A stretch of 64,000 bases of DNA, taken from NCBI GenBank assembly GCA_963575745.1, contig CAUYUJ010017895.1:1-64000 (forward strand), read 5' to 3'. Below the pieces are notes generated by a model. That model was not told where the DNA came from. It made no database searches and saw nothing but the letters and a program-made list of their open reading frames with translations. Source of the stretch: Prorocentrum cordatum. Its lineage: Eukaryota > Sar > Dinophyceae > Prorocentrales > Prorocentraceae. Positions 56,076-64,000 of the stretch are shown here, in pieces. Made by a program: the position numbers and the translations under genes. Numbering within the stretch: the stretch's first letter is position 1; every line of letters starts with the position of its first letter.

Positions 56076-58517
56076 TCAAACAACGCGACCACGATCAGGC
56101 AGGCATCGCCCATCATCGACGAAGTTGCCATCTCCTTGAATGCAGAGGCTGTCCCCGGCACAGATCACAGGCTCGTCCTGTAAAGAAACAGACTCCTCTG
56201 GTGTCAACGCGAACGACAAGAAGGACACCTCGCAGGGACCCCGCTTGATCGTCTGTGCCTTGACCCACATTCCAAGAGGGGCGAGCACCTCATTGAAATC
56301 AGCAAGCCACTTCTTAAGACCTCGCTGGTAGGGCGTCCGCTGCTGCTGAAGTCTGGGGATGAAGAAAATCGGCCACACCACCAAAAGCGTAACCGTAGGG
56401 GTCGCGACAATAACAAGGCACCAGAGCGCGAAGTTCCATCCTGTCCACAGCCACATGCTTGGATGACGCCACGCCTCTGTATTGACCTCCTTCAACTTCT
56501 GCAGCCACCCCTGCCACACCGATTCGTCCAGGCCTCTGCAAGCCAATTCATTAGGCATAGCTTGACCAGCAAGCCCGGGGGGCATGGCCGGGAGATTGCG
56601 CCAGGCCTCCACCCTAGATGACCAGAAATACACCAAGCGCTGCCCCAGCTTCGGCCTGATCAAGCGCGCGTCCTGGGCACCACCCGCGCACTGCTTCTTG
56701 ATGTGCACGTTGAAGACCGAAAGCATGCTGGGGGCATAGATGTAGAATATATACATGGAGGAGAACAGCAAGAAGCACACCACGATGTAATCCTCACACG
56801 GCAAGAGCTTCCCGAAGTGCTGGCCCCACGCTCCGAGATGTCGGACGACGATGGTGAGTATGATCATCGCAGCACACGTTGCGCTGAGATGTGCTCGCTG
56901 CAGAATTTGTGGCTTGGCCCATGCTGGGGACAGAAGCACGGGCCTCACCATGAAGAACATGCCTCCGAGTTGACATCCGCTGAACAGCGTTGTTCCAATC
57001 TGCAGACCAGCAACGAAACCCTGGCAGTTAGACACTTCCTGGAAGGACCCGTCTGCATTTAAGATGGCTTCGCACAACCTCACTCTCGACGTCTCGGTGA
57101 GGACAACGAAAGAAAGAGAGCTGACACCACAGACCGCGAGCGGCAGGAGGTAGCCATAGCGCAGCGCCTGCGCTTTCGTCAGGGACCCCTGCATCGGGAT
57201 GAGCACTCTGGCTATGATGATGGCTCCCGGCACGCACACCATTACAAAGCCTACGCAGAAGCCCAAGGCGGCGCCAGGTTCGACACCCAAGAGCATCAAG
57301 CTGCTCACAGATCCGATCACTCCTAAAAGGAAAGCCGACGCAAAACCCAAGGCTATCTTGAATTCCGATTCCCTCCTCTCCCTCAACACGGCGGAGTCGA
57401 CACGAGTAAATCCACCAGCTTCTTTGATCTCTGCCTGGAGGCGCTGCTGGTCATCCTCGTTCGAGCATCTGGCCATCTCTGAGGTGCAAGCACCACACGC
57501 GATCAACGTCTTTGCAATGTCAACACGTATGCCGACCTTGACGGCTGCGAAGAATATTTCATAGACGCACCAAAGCCTGTTGTACATGTCCGCCTGCCGT
57601 GTTGGTACGACGACCATCCCCCTAGGTGACGGTCCCAAGACCTGCAGAGTTTTCGCGACGGCGGCTGCCAAGGCGAAAAGAAGGCCCACAACTTGGAGAG
57701 GCCACGCGTATTCCGGGCACGGCTCTGCCACATACGTCCCACAGATTTCAGCGTCAGCTGCGGCCGAATACTTACACATTCTTGCTGGATCTGCAGTGTG
57801 ATCCACGAAGTGACCAGCGTAGTGACCATTATGCTTGATGCCGTCGATGCTGAGAAGTATTCCATGGCATTGCCCATCCAGCTTAGGAAGTCGGGAGAAC
57901 CAAAGCGGATAGGCGAACAAGAGCAACCAAGAAATCAAGAAACATGCAGTGGGGAGCCACTGTAAGACGTCAACATGCCTGGATAGTGGGTCAGACTGCT
58001 GGTCTAGGCGCTTCACATTGGAGAGAACACGACCGAATGGGGTCTCGGAGGGGACCGTCCCGATTTGTTCTTGAATACTGGGGCCAGCCCCGTCCTCACA
58101 CTGATAGATGGAAAATGCGCAAATGAAGAGCACGTCACCAACACGAGTGGAGCCGATCACCTGTGCCAGAAACTCCTCGACATTCTCGGCCCAGCAGTGG
58201 GAGACCATCTTGTTCACCTCCAAGGGCTTTTCGCGGTTTATCAACAGCGCGAGGCCCATACCGGACCCCATGGTACGAGGCTTCACGTAATCGTTCACAA
58301 AGGTGTACATGGTCGTGTCTGGATCCCAATGAGGGTCCATACGAATTTGCATAAGCAACTCCTCACACTGCTCCCTGCTCATGCCCCAATGTTCACCGAA
58401 TCGGTCGACCCCTTTGCCATCCTTCTGCGGCTTACCGTGAACCCCCTTCGGTACCACCGCCGAGCTCTCTAAATCGCTGGGAACAATGCGGGTCGTCCTG
58501 CTCCACCTAAACCACAT
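56076..58517 (-). CDS. Intronless multi-pass membrane protein with split TIR-like domain (813 aa)
   Basis: I chose the ATG at 58517 because it is the first ATG downstream of the spliced-leader relic (58594-58573), leaving a 55-nt leader. The same frame is open to 59030, so a longer product is not excluded. Residues 100-140 contain SHCWAE (106-111) and FICAFSIYQ (131-139). Residues 314-322 read RLWCVYEIF. This triplet of motifs resembles TIR-like domains seen in many dinoflagellate proteins, but here about 175 residues with two membrane segments (about 186-207 and 272-295) separate the second and third motifs. Further predicted membrane segments: 388-411, 416-440, 454-473, 500-524, 545-563, 576-595 and 689-720. 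Function unknown; a membrane sensor or transporter are both guesses. No introns over 2.4 kb, unlike the neighbouring JmjC gene. Confidence 0.82.
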   Translation of the reverse strand: MWFRWSRTTRIVPSDLESSAVVPKGVHGKPQKDGKGVDRFGEHWGMSREQCEELLMQIRMDPHWDPDTTMYTFVNDYVKPRTMGSGMGLALLINREKPLEVNKMVSHCWAENVEEFLAQVIGSTRVGDVLFICAFSIYQCEDGAGPSIQEQIGTVPSETPFGRVLSNVKRLDQQSDPLSRHVDVLQWLPTACFLISWLLLFAYPLWFSRLPKLDGQCHGILLSIDGIKHNGHYAGHFVDHTADPARMCKYSAAADAEICGTYVAEPCPEYAWPLQVVGLLFALAAAVAKTLQVLGPSPRGMVVVPTRQADMYNRLWCVYEIFFAAVKVGIRVDIAKTLIACGACTSEMARCSNEDDQQRLQAEIKEAGGFTRVDSAVLRERRESEFKIALGFASAFLLGVIGSVSSLMLLGVEPGAALGFCVGFVMVCVPGAIIIARVLIPMQGSLTKAQALRYGYLLPLAVCGVSSLSFVVLTETSRVRLCEAILNADGSFQEVSNCQGFVAGLQIGTTLFSGCQLGGMFFMVRPVLLSPAWAKPQILQRAHLSATCAAMIILTIVVRHLGAWGQHFGKLLPCEDYIVVCFLLFSSMYIFYIYAPSMLSVFNVHIKKQCAGGAQDARLIRPKLGQRLVYFWSSRVEAWRNLPAMPPGLAGQAMPNELACRGLDESVWQGWLQKLKEVNTEAWRHPSMWLWTGWNFALWCLVIVATPTVTLLVVWPIFFIPRLQQQRTPYQRGLKKWLADFNEVLAPLGMWVKAQTIKRGPCEVSFLSFALTPEESVSLQDEPVICAGDSLCIQGDGNFVDDGRCLPDRGRVV

Positions 58518-58572
58518 CAAGCCAAGGCAAGCAACCGTGGTCAGCGCTGACGGGGGATGCCGAGACGCCCAG

Positions 58573-58594
58573 CTTGAGCCAAAATGGCTACCGG
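58573..58594 (-). other. Spliced-leader relic upstream of the 813-aa ORF
   Basis: Minus strand CCGGTAGCC then ATTTTGGCTCAAG: 20 of 22 positions match the dinoflagellate spliced leader, the last 19 without mismatch. The next bases are CTGG, not a GT donor, so it is not an SL RNA gene. It is preceded on the minus strand by a CACTCG..CATTGCATAC minisatellite phrase also found at 51965-51999. Confidence 0.88.
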
Positions 58595-59304
58595 CAGTAT
58601 GCAATGCGAGTTTGGGCGCCGAGTGTGAGGGGCGGCCGTGCGCCCCGAAATGGCTGCTGGCTAGAGAGGCACGATCGCTGCCCCACAGACATACACAACT
58701 GTGCAGCACCGCCTGGGGGCGGCCACCCCTCACGAAGTGCTCTTTCATGAGGTGGAAGAGCTTGTGGGCGGTGGCGACGCGGAAGAGGATGAGGATAAGG
58801 AGGAGGCCTGCCTCCTCCTTGGTATCTGCCAGTGTGCAGATACAGCCCCCGTAATCATCAAAGCAGAAACCCAAAATTCCGAACCACCGTGCCCTAGTCC
58901 CAATTGGTGTCTCGCGGGGCGGGGGTCCTGCGTGGACCGGCTGCGCGACTGGCCAGCCACCATATAGATTACGAAATGGTGGTCTGGCGTGCTCGGGTAG
59001 AGCTCTCACTGCGCAGGCAGACAGCAGCAAGCACCATCAGGTCGAACCGCCAAACCATTCATTCCAAGGCGCGCCGAGGAGGGAATTGCGCTTGCGCTTC
59101 GCTTGTAGTGGTGGTGGCCGACGGGGGCAGGGAGAGGGGGGCAGGCCTTCTCGGACGGCGGCGCAGCCTCCGAGCAGCCCTCCGGCCTTCCAAGGGAGCC
59201 TTCCCTGTGGCCTCGGGGAAGGCCCAGAAAAAGCCCCTCGGAGAGCCAGAAGGCCAGCCCCACCCCCCTGTCTTCCCTGGTGAGAGAGAAGCGCGCCGCC
59301 GGGC
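58595..59304. other. Sequence between the spliced-leader relic and JmjC exon C
   Basis: On the minus strand one frame stays open from 59030 into the 813-aa ORF. Part of it (about 58860-58700) reads ADTKEEAGLLLILILF, then KLFHLMKEHFV, which looks protein-like and might be another exon. 58596-58632 is CACTCG-type minisatellite. No firm call. Confidence 0.4.
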
Positions 59305-59420
59305 CTCGTCGTCCATCCAGCAGCCCTCGAAGTGGTGCTCCCGGCAGTTGGACCTCACCAGCAGGGACAGCGCGTCCGGGTGGGCGGGCACAAACGACTC
59401 GTAGGCGCTGATGTTCAGAC
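59305..59420 (-). CDS. JmjC-domain gene, exon C
   Basis: The acceptor CCCCCGAG|GT at 59421 joins in phase to exon B and recreates a Gly codon, giving VGDG-LNISAYESF. The exon continues VPAHPDALSLLVRSNC and CWMDDE. NISAYESFV corresponds to the strand that closes the JmjC barrel. Intron B-C is 214 bp, GT-AG, with AG|GT at its 3' end. The right boundary is uncertain: GACGAG|GCCCGG at 59304 would be a GC donor; otherwise the frame runs on into low-complexity sequence without a clear end. Confidence 0.7.
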
Positions 59421-59634
59421 CTCGGGGGCGGGTCAGCTGCGACCACGGCGCCTCTCCAGCCCGGCCCGAGTCCGCTCCGCATCTCTCCCCGGACCCCTCC
59501 CGGGGTCCATCCTGCCCCGCTCTTCGGATCCAGCCGTGGCGGCACGAGAAGCCTCCAGGAGGCCCAGAAAAGGCCTGGACGCAGGGAGGGCGGGCGCCGC
59601 CGCTGCGTCGAGTGGGCCCTCCGTCCCCGACGAC

Positions 59635-59803
59635 CGTCCCCGACGATCAGCGCCGCGTGGGGCTGCCCGCCGCTGAACACCCAGACGTCGCCGGGTCGGA
59701 TGAGGGCGACCGTCTTCGCCCTCCGCAGCAGGGCCACGTCCCGCGCGCTCAGGGGCACGCGCGGAGGAAGAAGCAGCGGCACGGGCACACGATCTCTCGG
59801 AGC
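59635..59803 (-). CDS. JmjC-domain gene, exon B
   Basis: Reads PRDRVPVPLLLPPRVPLSA, then RDVALLRRAKTVALIRPGDV, then WVFSGGQPHAALIVGD. PGDVWVFSGGQPHAAL is the JmjC C-terminal metal strand (family pattern PGD.....G..H....) and supplies the second iron-binding His. The donor is GGGGACG|GTCGTC at 59634. Phase 1 at this end fits exon C exactly. The left boundary is uncertain (AG at 59804-59806); joining to exon A needs a phase-1 donor such as CTCC|GCGCAG. Confidence 0.75.
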
Positions 59804-60150
59804 TCTGCGCGGACTCTTCTGGGGGTCGGCGCAGGACGCCCCTCTGCTGCAGCCCGGGCGCCCCACAAAGCGGTGCGGTGGCAGCCTGTGCGGTGCCCTC
59901 GGACCCCCCCCCTGAGAGAACCTCACCGCACGGCCCGTCACCGCAGCATGCTGTGCTGGCACCTCGGAGGCCCCGGTCGCCCGAGACGTCCTCGGAAAAC
60001 GACCCAGCGGTCACAGAAAACCGCACGGCCACCTGGAATGCACACTGTGACTCACCACACGGCGCGTGGCCACCGCACCGTTCGGGGGCCCCCGATCTGG
60101 CGCGCCTCCACGGGGGGTGGGGCCCAGCGTCGCTCCGGGAATCTCTGCGC
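59804..60150 (-). repeat. JmjC intron A-B, filled by two dispersed repeat families
   Basis: 59870-60020 belongs to the CCGCACGG family (19.6 and 35.8 kb) and 60085-60160 to the GGCGCG..CCGCGCGGAGC family (17.1 and 36.2 kb). The sequence TCCGCGCAGAG occurs at both intron ends. This is what an intron gained or expanded by repeat insertion would look like. Confidence 0.6.
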
Positions 60151-60425
60151 GGAGCTCCGAAAGCTTGCGCACGTGCAGCTGTTTGTCCCTCGGCATGTGG
60201 AAGACCGTGCCCTTCCCGGCCTCCTCCAGGATCGCGTGCCGCTCGGACCAGGGCCACAGGGCGAACAGCTTGTACCCGCACCAGTTCCTGCCCACGTTGG
60301 ACCACAGGCACTGGTCCACGTGCATCCCCGAGCCCGCCCCGCGCTCACCCACGAAAATACCGCCCTCGGACCGCTCCCATAACGGCATGTGCCTGGCGAA
60401 AGGGGTGGTGTCGTAGATGTCGCAC
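60151..60425 (-). CDS. JmjC-domain gene, exon A
   Basis: Minus-strand exon after TTTCTTAGAG|G (60426). It reads CDIYDTTPFARHMPLWE, then GIFVGERGAGSGMHVDQCLW, then SNVGRNWCGYKLFALWPW and ERHAILEEAGKGTVFHMP. The GMHVDQ segment supplies the His-x-Asp iron ligands of the JmjC/cupin fold, and GYKLFALWPW matches the strand after it (the family's GRK..LFPP position). JmjC proteins are Fe(II)/2-oxoglutarate oxygenases acting on histones, other proteins or tRNA; the substrate here cannot be told. The end is placed at GAGCTCC|GCGCAG (a GC donor), which is uncertain. Earlier exons were not found: the region above 60430 is a G-rich minisatellite. Confidence 0.75.
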
Positions 60426-60479
60426 CTCTAAGAAACATTATGTAGCACCCCGCAGCTGCGCAAGAGAGTGGGGGGTAGG

Positions 60480-60726
60480 GGGGGGGGCGGGCGCGGGATG
60501 GGTCGCGGGTGGGTCGCAGGTGTGTCGCGGAATGCGTCGCGGGTGGGTGGCGGGTGGGTGGCGGGTGGGTCGCGGGTGGTCGCGGGTGAGTCGCGGGTGG
60601 CTCGCGGGTGGGTGGCGGATGGGTCGCGGGTGGGTTGCGGGTGGGTCGCGGTTGGGTCGCGGGTGGGTCGCGGGTGGGTGGCGGGCGGGTCGCGAGTGTG
60701 TCGCTGGCCGGGTCGCGAGTGGGACG
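60480..60726 (+). repeat. GGGTCGCGGGTGGGT G-rich minisatellite
   Basis: About 24 copies of a 10-bp unit GGGT(C/G)GCGGGT or GGGTGGCGGGT. Rich in GGG runs with short spacers, so G-quadruplex formation on the plus strand is plausible. Confidence 0.92.
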
Positions 60727-60759
60727 GCGAATTCAATAACAAGCATTGCAAGACTGCTC

Positions 60760-61445
60760 GCTCCCTCCTGCTCCAATGCCACTCAACTTGTATATCCCGA
60801 ACGCTCGACACCCGCCCTCTTCATCTTCGATCGTACCCCTTTGGGGATATGCCTTCCTTACCTGCCGCGTGTAATTGGCTCAGCCCCCCAAAGAAGGGGA
60901 AGAGAGGACAGACGGAAGGGGAAGGGATAAGGATGGAGCACGAGAGAAATCAACAGGGGGGCTCGGAGCAGAGAACACTTGGCAGAACCAGACGGGCAGA
61001 TCGGCCGGGCAGACCCTGGCGGGCGGGTCGGGACTGCGGGCCCAGGCGGCCAAGTCGAGCAGGCAGTTGCTGAAGTGTGCGTCCTGCATTAATCGCGAGG
61101 ACGTCTCGAACGATAGCGCGATTCCCAAGCAAATCGTGAGACATGCCAGAGCGAGAGCGTAATTCCTGAGCGTCGAAGCGCAGCGTCTGAATAAATTGCG
61201 AGCGAGTCCCACGCAAGAACGCGATTCCTGCATACATTGTGAGGACGTCCCGCACGAGAGCACGATTTCGGAGTACATTGTGAGGTCGTGTCAGGCGGGA
61301 GCCGTTTTTGTTGTAGCGGGACAACGCAGTTTGAGCAGGGAGACTTTCTCCCATAAAAACAGGGTGCGAGCCTCGAGGGGGGCACTTCAATTGGAAAACA
61401 CAACGTACACCAGTTGGGGGATATCAGCAATACTCATTCTTCAAG
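60760..61445 (+). repeat. About 700-bp dispersed repeat, copy 1
   Basis: Collinear with 62815-63520: CGCCCTCTTCATCTTCGATC, GGGAAGAGAGGACAGACGGA, AGAACC(A)GACGGGC, GTGCGTCCTGCATTAATCGC, GATTCCCAAGCAAATCGTGA and CACTTCAATTGGAAAA at the end. Includes about 35-bp subrepeats ending ATTGTGAG. Non-coding. Confidence 0.85.
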
Positions 61446-61467
61446 AATGGGTTCACCAAGGACAACA

Positions 61468-61610
61468 ACAACATTAATACCAACAAAAACAACAACCACA
61501 ACAACAGCAACAACAGCAACCATAACAACAGCAACAACAATAACAACAGCAACACCCACACCAACACAACAACAACAGCAGCAGCAACAACAACAACAAC
61601 AATAACAATC
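61468..61610 (+). repeat. (CAA)n/(ACA)n microsatellite
   Basis: AAC triplets with ATA, CCA and GCA interruptions. Confidence 0.95.
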
Positions 61611-61899
61611 ATTTAAGACTGGGGACACTCCGTTCTCACCAGCGCCAGGGTTTTCATAGGAGGCGGGCAATACCCCCACTTTGTGGGGGGGCCGGTTCAA
61701 GCTCTACCAAGTTTCCAAACGACTCTTCGCCACCACCCACACCCAGCTTCCCGCCCTATGACGTTCGGACACTTCACTTCGTGGCCTGCGGACGACCTTG
61801 GCTACTACACTGGCGCATGGGTACAGTGACTTGTTGTGGTAACATTTTGTGGAAGCTAGCTTAGTATACGACTTTTCCCCCTGTTCCAACACTGGTACC

Positions 61900-62560
61900 A
61901 TGCCGACAACGACGACGCGACGACGCGCGCATGTGTCCCGCATGATAATTTTTGCAAGGGATTGTGGCCCCTGGCAGGCGCGCGAACGCCGTTGAAAGAG
62001 CTTGCGAAAACAGCTCGCGCGAGCTCTATAACATAAATGTTGAAAAACCATTGGTTTTTAAGGATTCGGACAGCGCGCGCGGGTAGAAATTTTGAAAATT
62101 CGTACAGATGTTTTTCGAGAACCTACGGTGCGATTCGTATGATTTTATGTTGCGCGGTGCTAAAATTCCTAAGAAACCCAATGATTTTTGAAGATTTCGG
62201 CGTGCGCGCGCGAAGAAAAAACGAATGTGTCCCACATGGTATTATTTGACAGGGATGATGGCCCTGGCAGGCGCGCAACCTTTGTTGCAGAAGTTCGAAG
62301 CACGTGAAAAAATTGCTCGCAAGAGCCCGTTTGACAGAAATGTTGAAAAAGTATTGGGTTTCCTAAGAAATCCGCAAGAGCGCGCGGGGTGAATTTTTGA
62401 AACCTTTTTTTTTTGAAAAACCATTGGGTTTTTCATGTTTTTATGTGAAAATCGCTACGAAGACTAAGGTTTTGGAAGGATTTCGTCTTGCGCGTGCGAA
62501 TGTGCACTTCGTGTCATGTTTTGCAAGGGATTCTTGAAGTTTGGTCATGTTAGAACAAGA
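61900..62560 (+). repeat. Subrepeats related to the 21-27-kb macrosatellite
   Basis: Units of about 130-180 bp: ATGTTGAAAAACCATTGG, TAAGGATTCGGACAGCGCGC, TTTTTGCAAGGGATT and GTCCCGCATG. The same AT-phrase/(GC)n alternation and phrases occur at 21.5-25.8 kb. Confidence 0.7.
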
Positions 62561-62814
62561 AATGTCCACTTTGCCTTATTTTTTGCAAGGGAAAACCGAT
62601 CGTAACAACACAACCGGATCTGGTATACCCCGTTTTGCCTGAGATTTCCTAACGAAAATGATGAAAATGTGGCTGCGGCCTAGGCGCGGCGGGGGGGGCG
62701 CGCACCAGGGGTCCCAACAATAATTATTCTTTAGAATTAATAATGTTCAACTACAACACATAGCAACAACATCAGCAACAACAGCAACGACAGCAGCAAC
62801 ACCAATCAAATTCA

Positions 62815-63640
62815 GACTGTTCGCTCTTACCTGCTCGCATGCCATCCGACACGTATCTCCCAACCCTCGGTACCCGCCCTCTTCGTCTTCGATCGTACCC
62901 CCCTGGGGATATAGCTTCATTACATGCCGTGTAGAATTAGTGCAGCCCCTGAAACATGGGAAGAGAGGACGGATGGAAGGGGGAGGGAAAAGGATGGAGC
63001 ACGGGATTAGCAGGAGGGGGGCTAAGAACAGAAAACACATGCCAGAACCAAACGGGCCCATCGGGCGGGTAGACCCTAAGGGGCGGGTCGGGAAGGCGGG
63101 CCCAAGCGGCCAGGTCGAAGGCGGGTTGCTGAAGCGTGCGTCCTGCATGAATCGCGAGGAAGTCTCGAACGGCAGCGCGATTCCCAAGTAAATCGTGAGA
63201 AAGGCCAAAGCGAGAGCTTGATTCCTGAATCCCGAAGGCGCGGCGTCTGAATCAATTGCGAGCAAGTCCCACACGAGAGCGCGATTCCTATATACATTGT
63301 GAGTTTGTCCCGCGCGAGAGCGCGCTGTAGGAATACACTGTGAGGTAGTGTCGGGCTGGAGCCGCTGTTGTTGCAGCTCGGGACCCAGCAGCGCAGCTTC
63401 GTGACACCCAACTTCCCAGAACAAAAAAAGGGATGCGAGCCCCGAGGGGGGCAGTTCAATTGAAAAATACAAGATGGTTACCGGAGGCGGGGGATCAACA
63501 CTGATTCTTCCTCAGAAATGCGAACTCAACATCAACATCAACAACAACTGCAGCAACAACATTCATGTTGAGACTGGTCGCCCTTATCTGCTCGCGTGCC
63601 ACTCCGCACGTATCGGAGTTTGGGGGGTGAGATCGCAGTG
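62815..63640 (+). repeat. About 700-bp dispersed repeat, copy 2 and start of copy 3
   Basis: 62815-63520 parallels copy 1 at 60760. After a short CAACAT tract (63526-63560) the start phrase GACTGGTCGCCCTTATCTGC and CTCGCGTGCCA begins again at about 63570. 62561-62814 is mixed sequence with no gene. Confidence 0.8.
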
Positions 63641-63744
63641 GAACGGAGACCCCCAACCAGGAAAGCGTTTCGTTTCGTTCATGTCGTGCGTGCGGGCGAG
63701 GCGAAGCTGCGTGGGCACGCGAGAGACATGAACCCGCCGTTGCG

Positions 63745-64000
63745 TCCGTCCGGCGGTGGCCCGCGGTGGCCCGTGGTGTCCCGTGGTGTCCCGTGGTGTC
63801 CCGCCGTTGCTAGGGCGAAGTCAAGACAAATGATGCTCCTCCGCCTTCCGTCCGTCCGGCGGTGGCCGGCGGTGGCCCGCGGTGTGCCGTGGTGTCCCGT
63901 TGAGTGAGATCGATAGTGAGACCGATTTTGAGATCGATGTGGTGTCCCGAGGTGTCCCGTGGTGTCCCGTTTAGTGAGATCGATAGTGAGATCGATCGGA
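63745..64000 (+). repeat. CCGTGGTGTC minisatellite and GAGATCGATAGT repeats
   Basis: Two blocks of CCGTCCGGCGGTGGCC followed by CCGTGGTGTC units, and two GAGATCGATAGTGAGA phrases, running off the window edge. Confidence 0.85.

Noticed and set aside
58637-58658. Minus-strand CAGCAGCCATTTCGGGGC upstream of the 58.59-kb leader relic
   Set aside because: Shares only GCCATTT and a few scattered bases with the leader; too weak to call a second relic.
60760-63520. LTR retrotransposon with 700-bp LTRs
   Set aside because: No TG..CA ends, primer-binding site, polypurine tract or pol motifs seen in the interval; a third partial copy favours tandem repetition.

Overview
The window looks like nuclear DNA of a dinoflagellate, and its high GC content suggests a Prorocentrum-like genome. 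The direct evidence is a complete 22-nt dinoflagellate spliced-leader (DinoSL) sequence encoded in the DNA at 10267..10246 on the minus strand. It is followed at once by a decayed second leader, and a 20-of-22 match lies at 58594..58573 on the minus strand. Genome-encoded leaders of this kind arise when trans-spliced mRNAs are reverse transcribed and reinserted. Long triplet microsatellites, many small families of inverted-repeat elements and very low gene density fit the same picture. The species assignment is inference.

Layout. 1-4.1 kb is low-complexity DNA: a 515-bp duplication, a 1.1-kb pyrimidine triplet tract and a small terminal-inverted-repeat (TIR) element. 4.1-10.27 kb is a degenerate non-LTR retrotransposon on the minus strand. 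It has a zinc-finger/coiled-coil ORF1, an APE endonuclease, a reverse transcriptase, an RNase H-like domain and a Cys-rich tail, and its 5' end carries the tandem leader relics. 10.3-21.4 kb is a patchwork of short repeats, purine tracts, foldback elements and two copies of one MITE in opposite orientation. 21.1-27.4 kb is a decayed macrosatellite with a unit of about 1.3 kb. 28.9-30.3 kb is the first of five copies of a modular tandem-repeat element; two more lie head to tail at 43.4-47.5 kb and two at 52.0-54.9 kb in the opposite orientation. 30.3-43.4 kb holds further minisatellite arrays, TIR elements and a triplicated 333-bp unit. 48-51.8 kb is microsatellite-rich.

Genes. Four coding signals look real apart from the retrotransposon. 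(1) An intronless minus-strand ORF, 58517..56076, encodes an 813-residue multi-pass membrane protein with a TIR-like or similar conserved domain split by membrane segments. A spliced-leader relic lies 55 nt before its ATG, so it is probably a retrogene. (2) A minus-strand gene with a JmjC (Fe/2-oxoglutarate cupin) domain has at least three exons between 60425 and 59305. (3) An isolated helical exon at 50635..50464 on the minus strand is phase-compatible with being a later exon of the JmjC gene. If so, the retrogene is nested in an 8.7-kb intron. (4) A short plus-strand exon at 53630-53781 has good splice signals and an RPA-binding-like helix.

Most other long open frames in this window are artefacts of trinucleotide or 90-bp repeats. 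All homology statements come from reading motifs by eye; no database search was possible. Boundaries of repeat families are approximate to about 10-20 bp unless an exact inverted repeat is stated.
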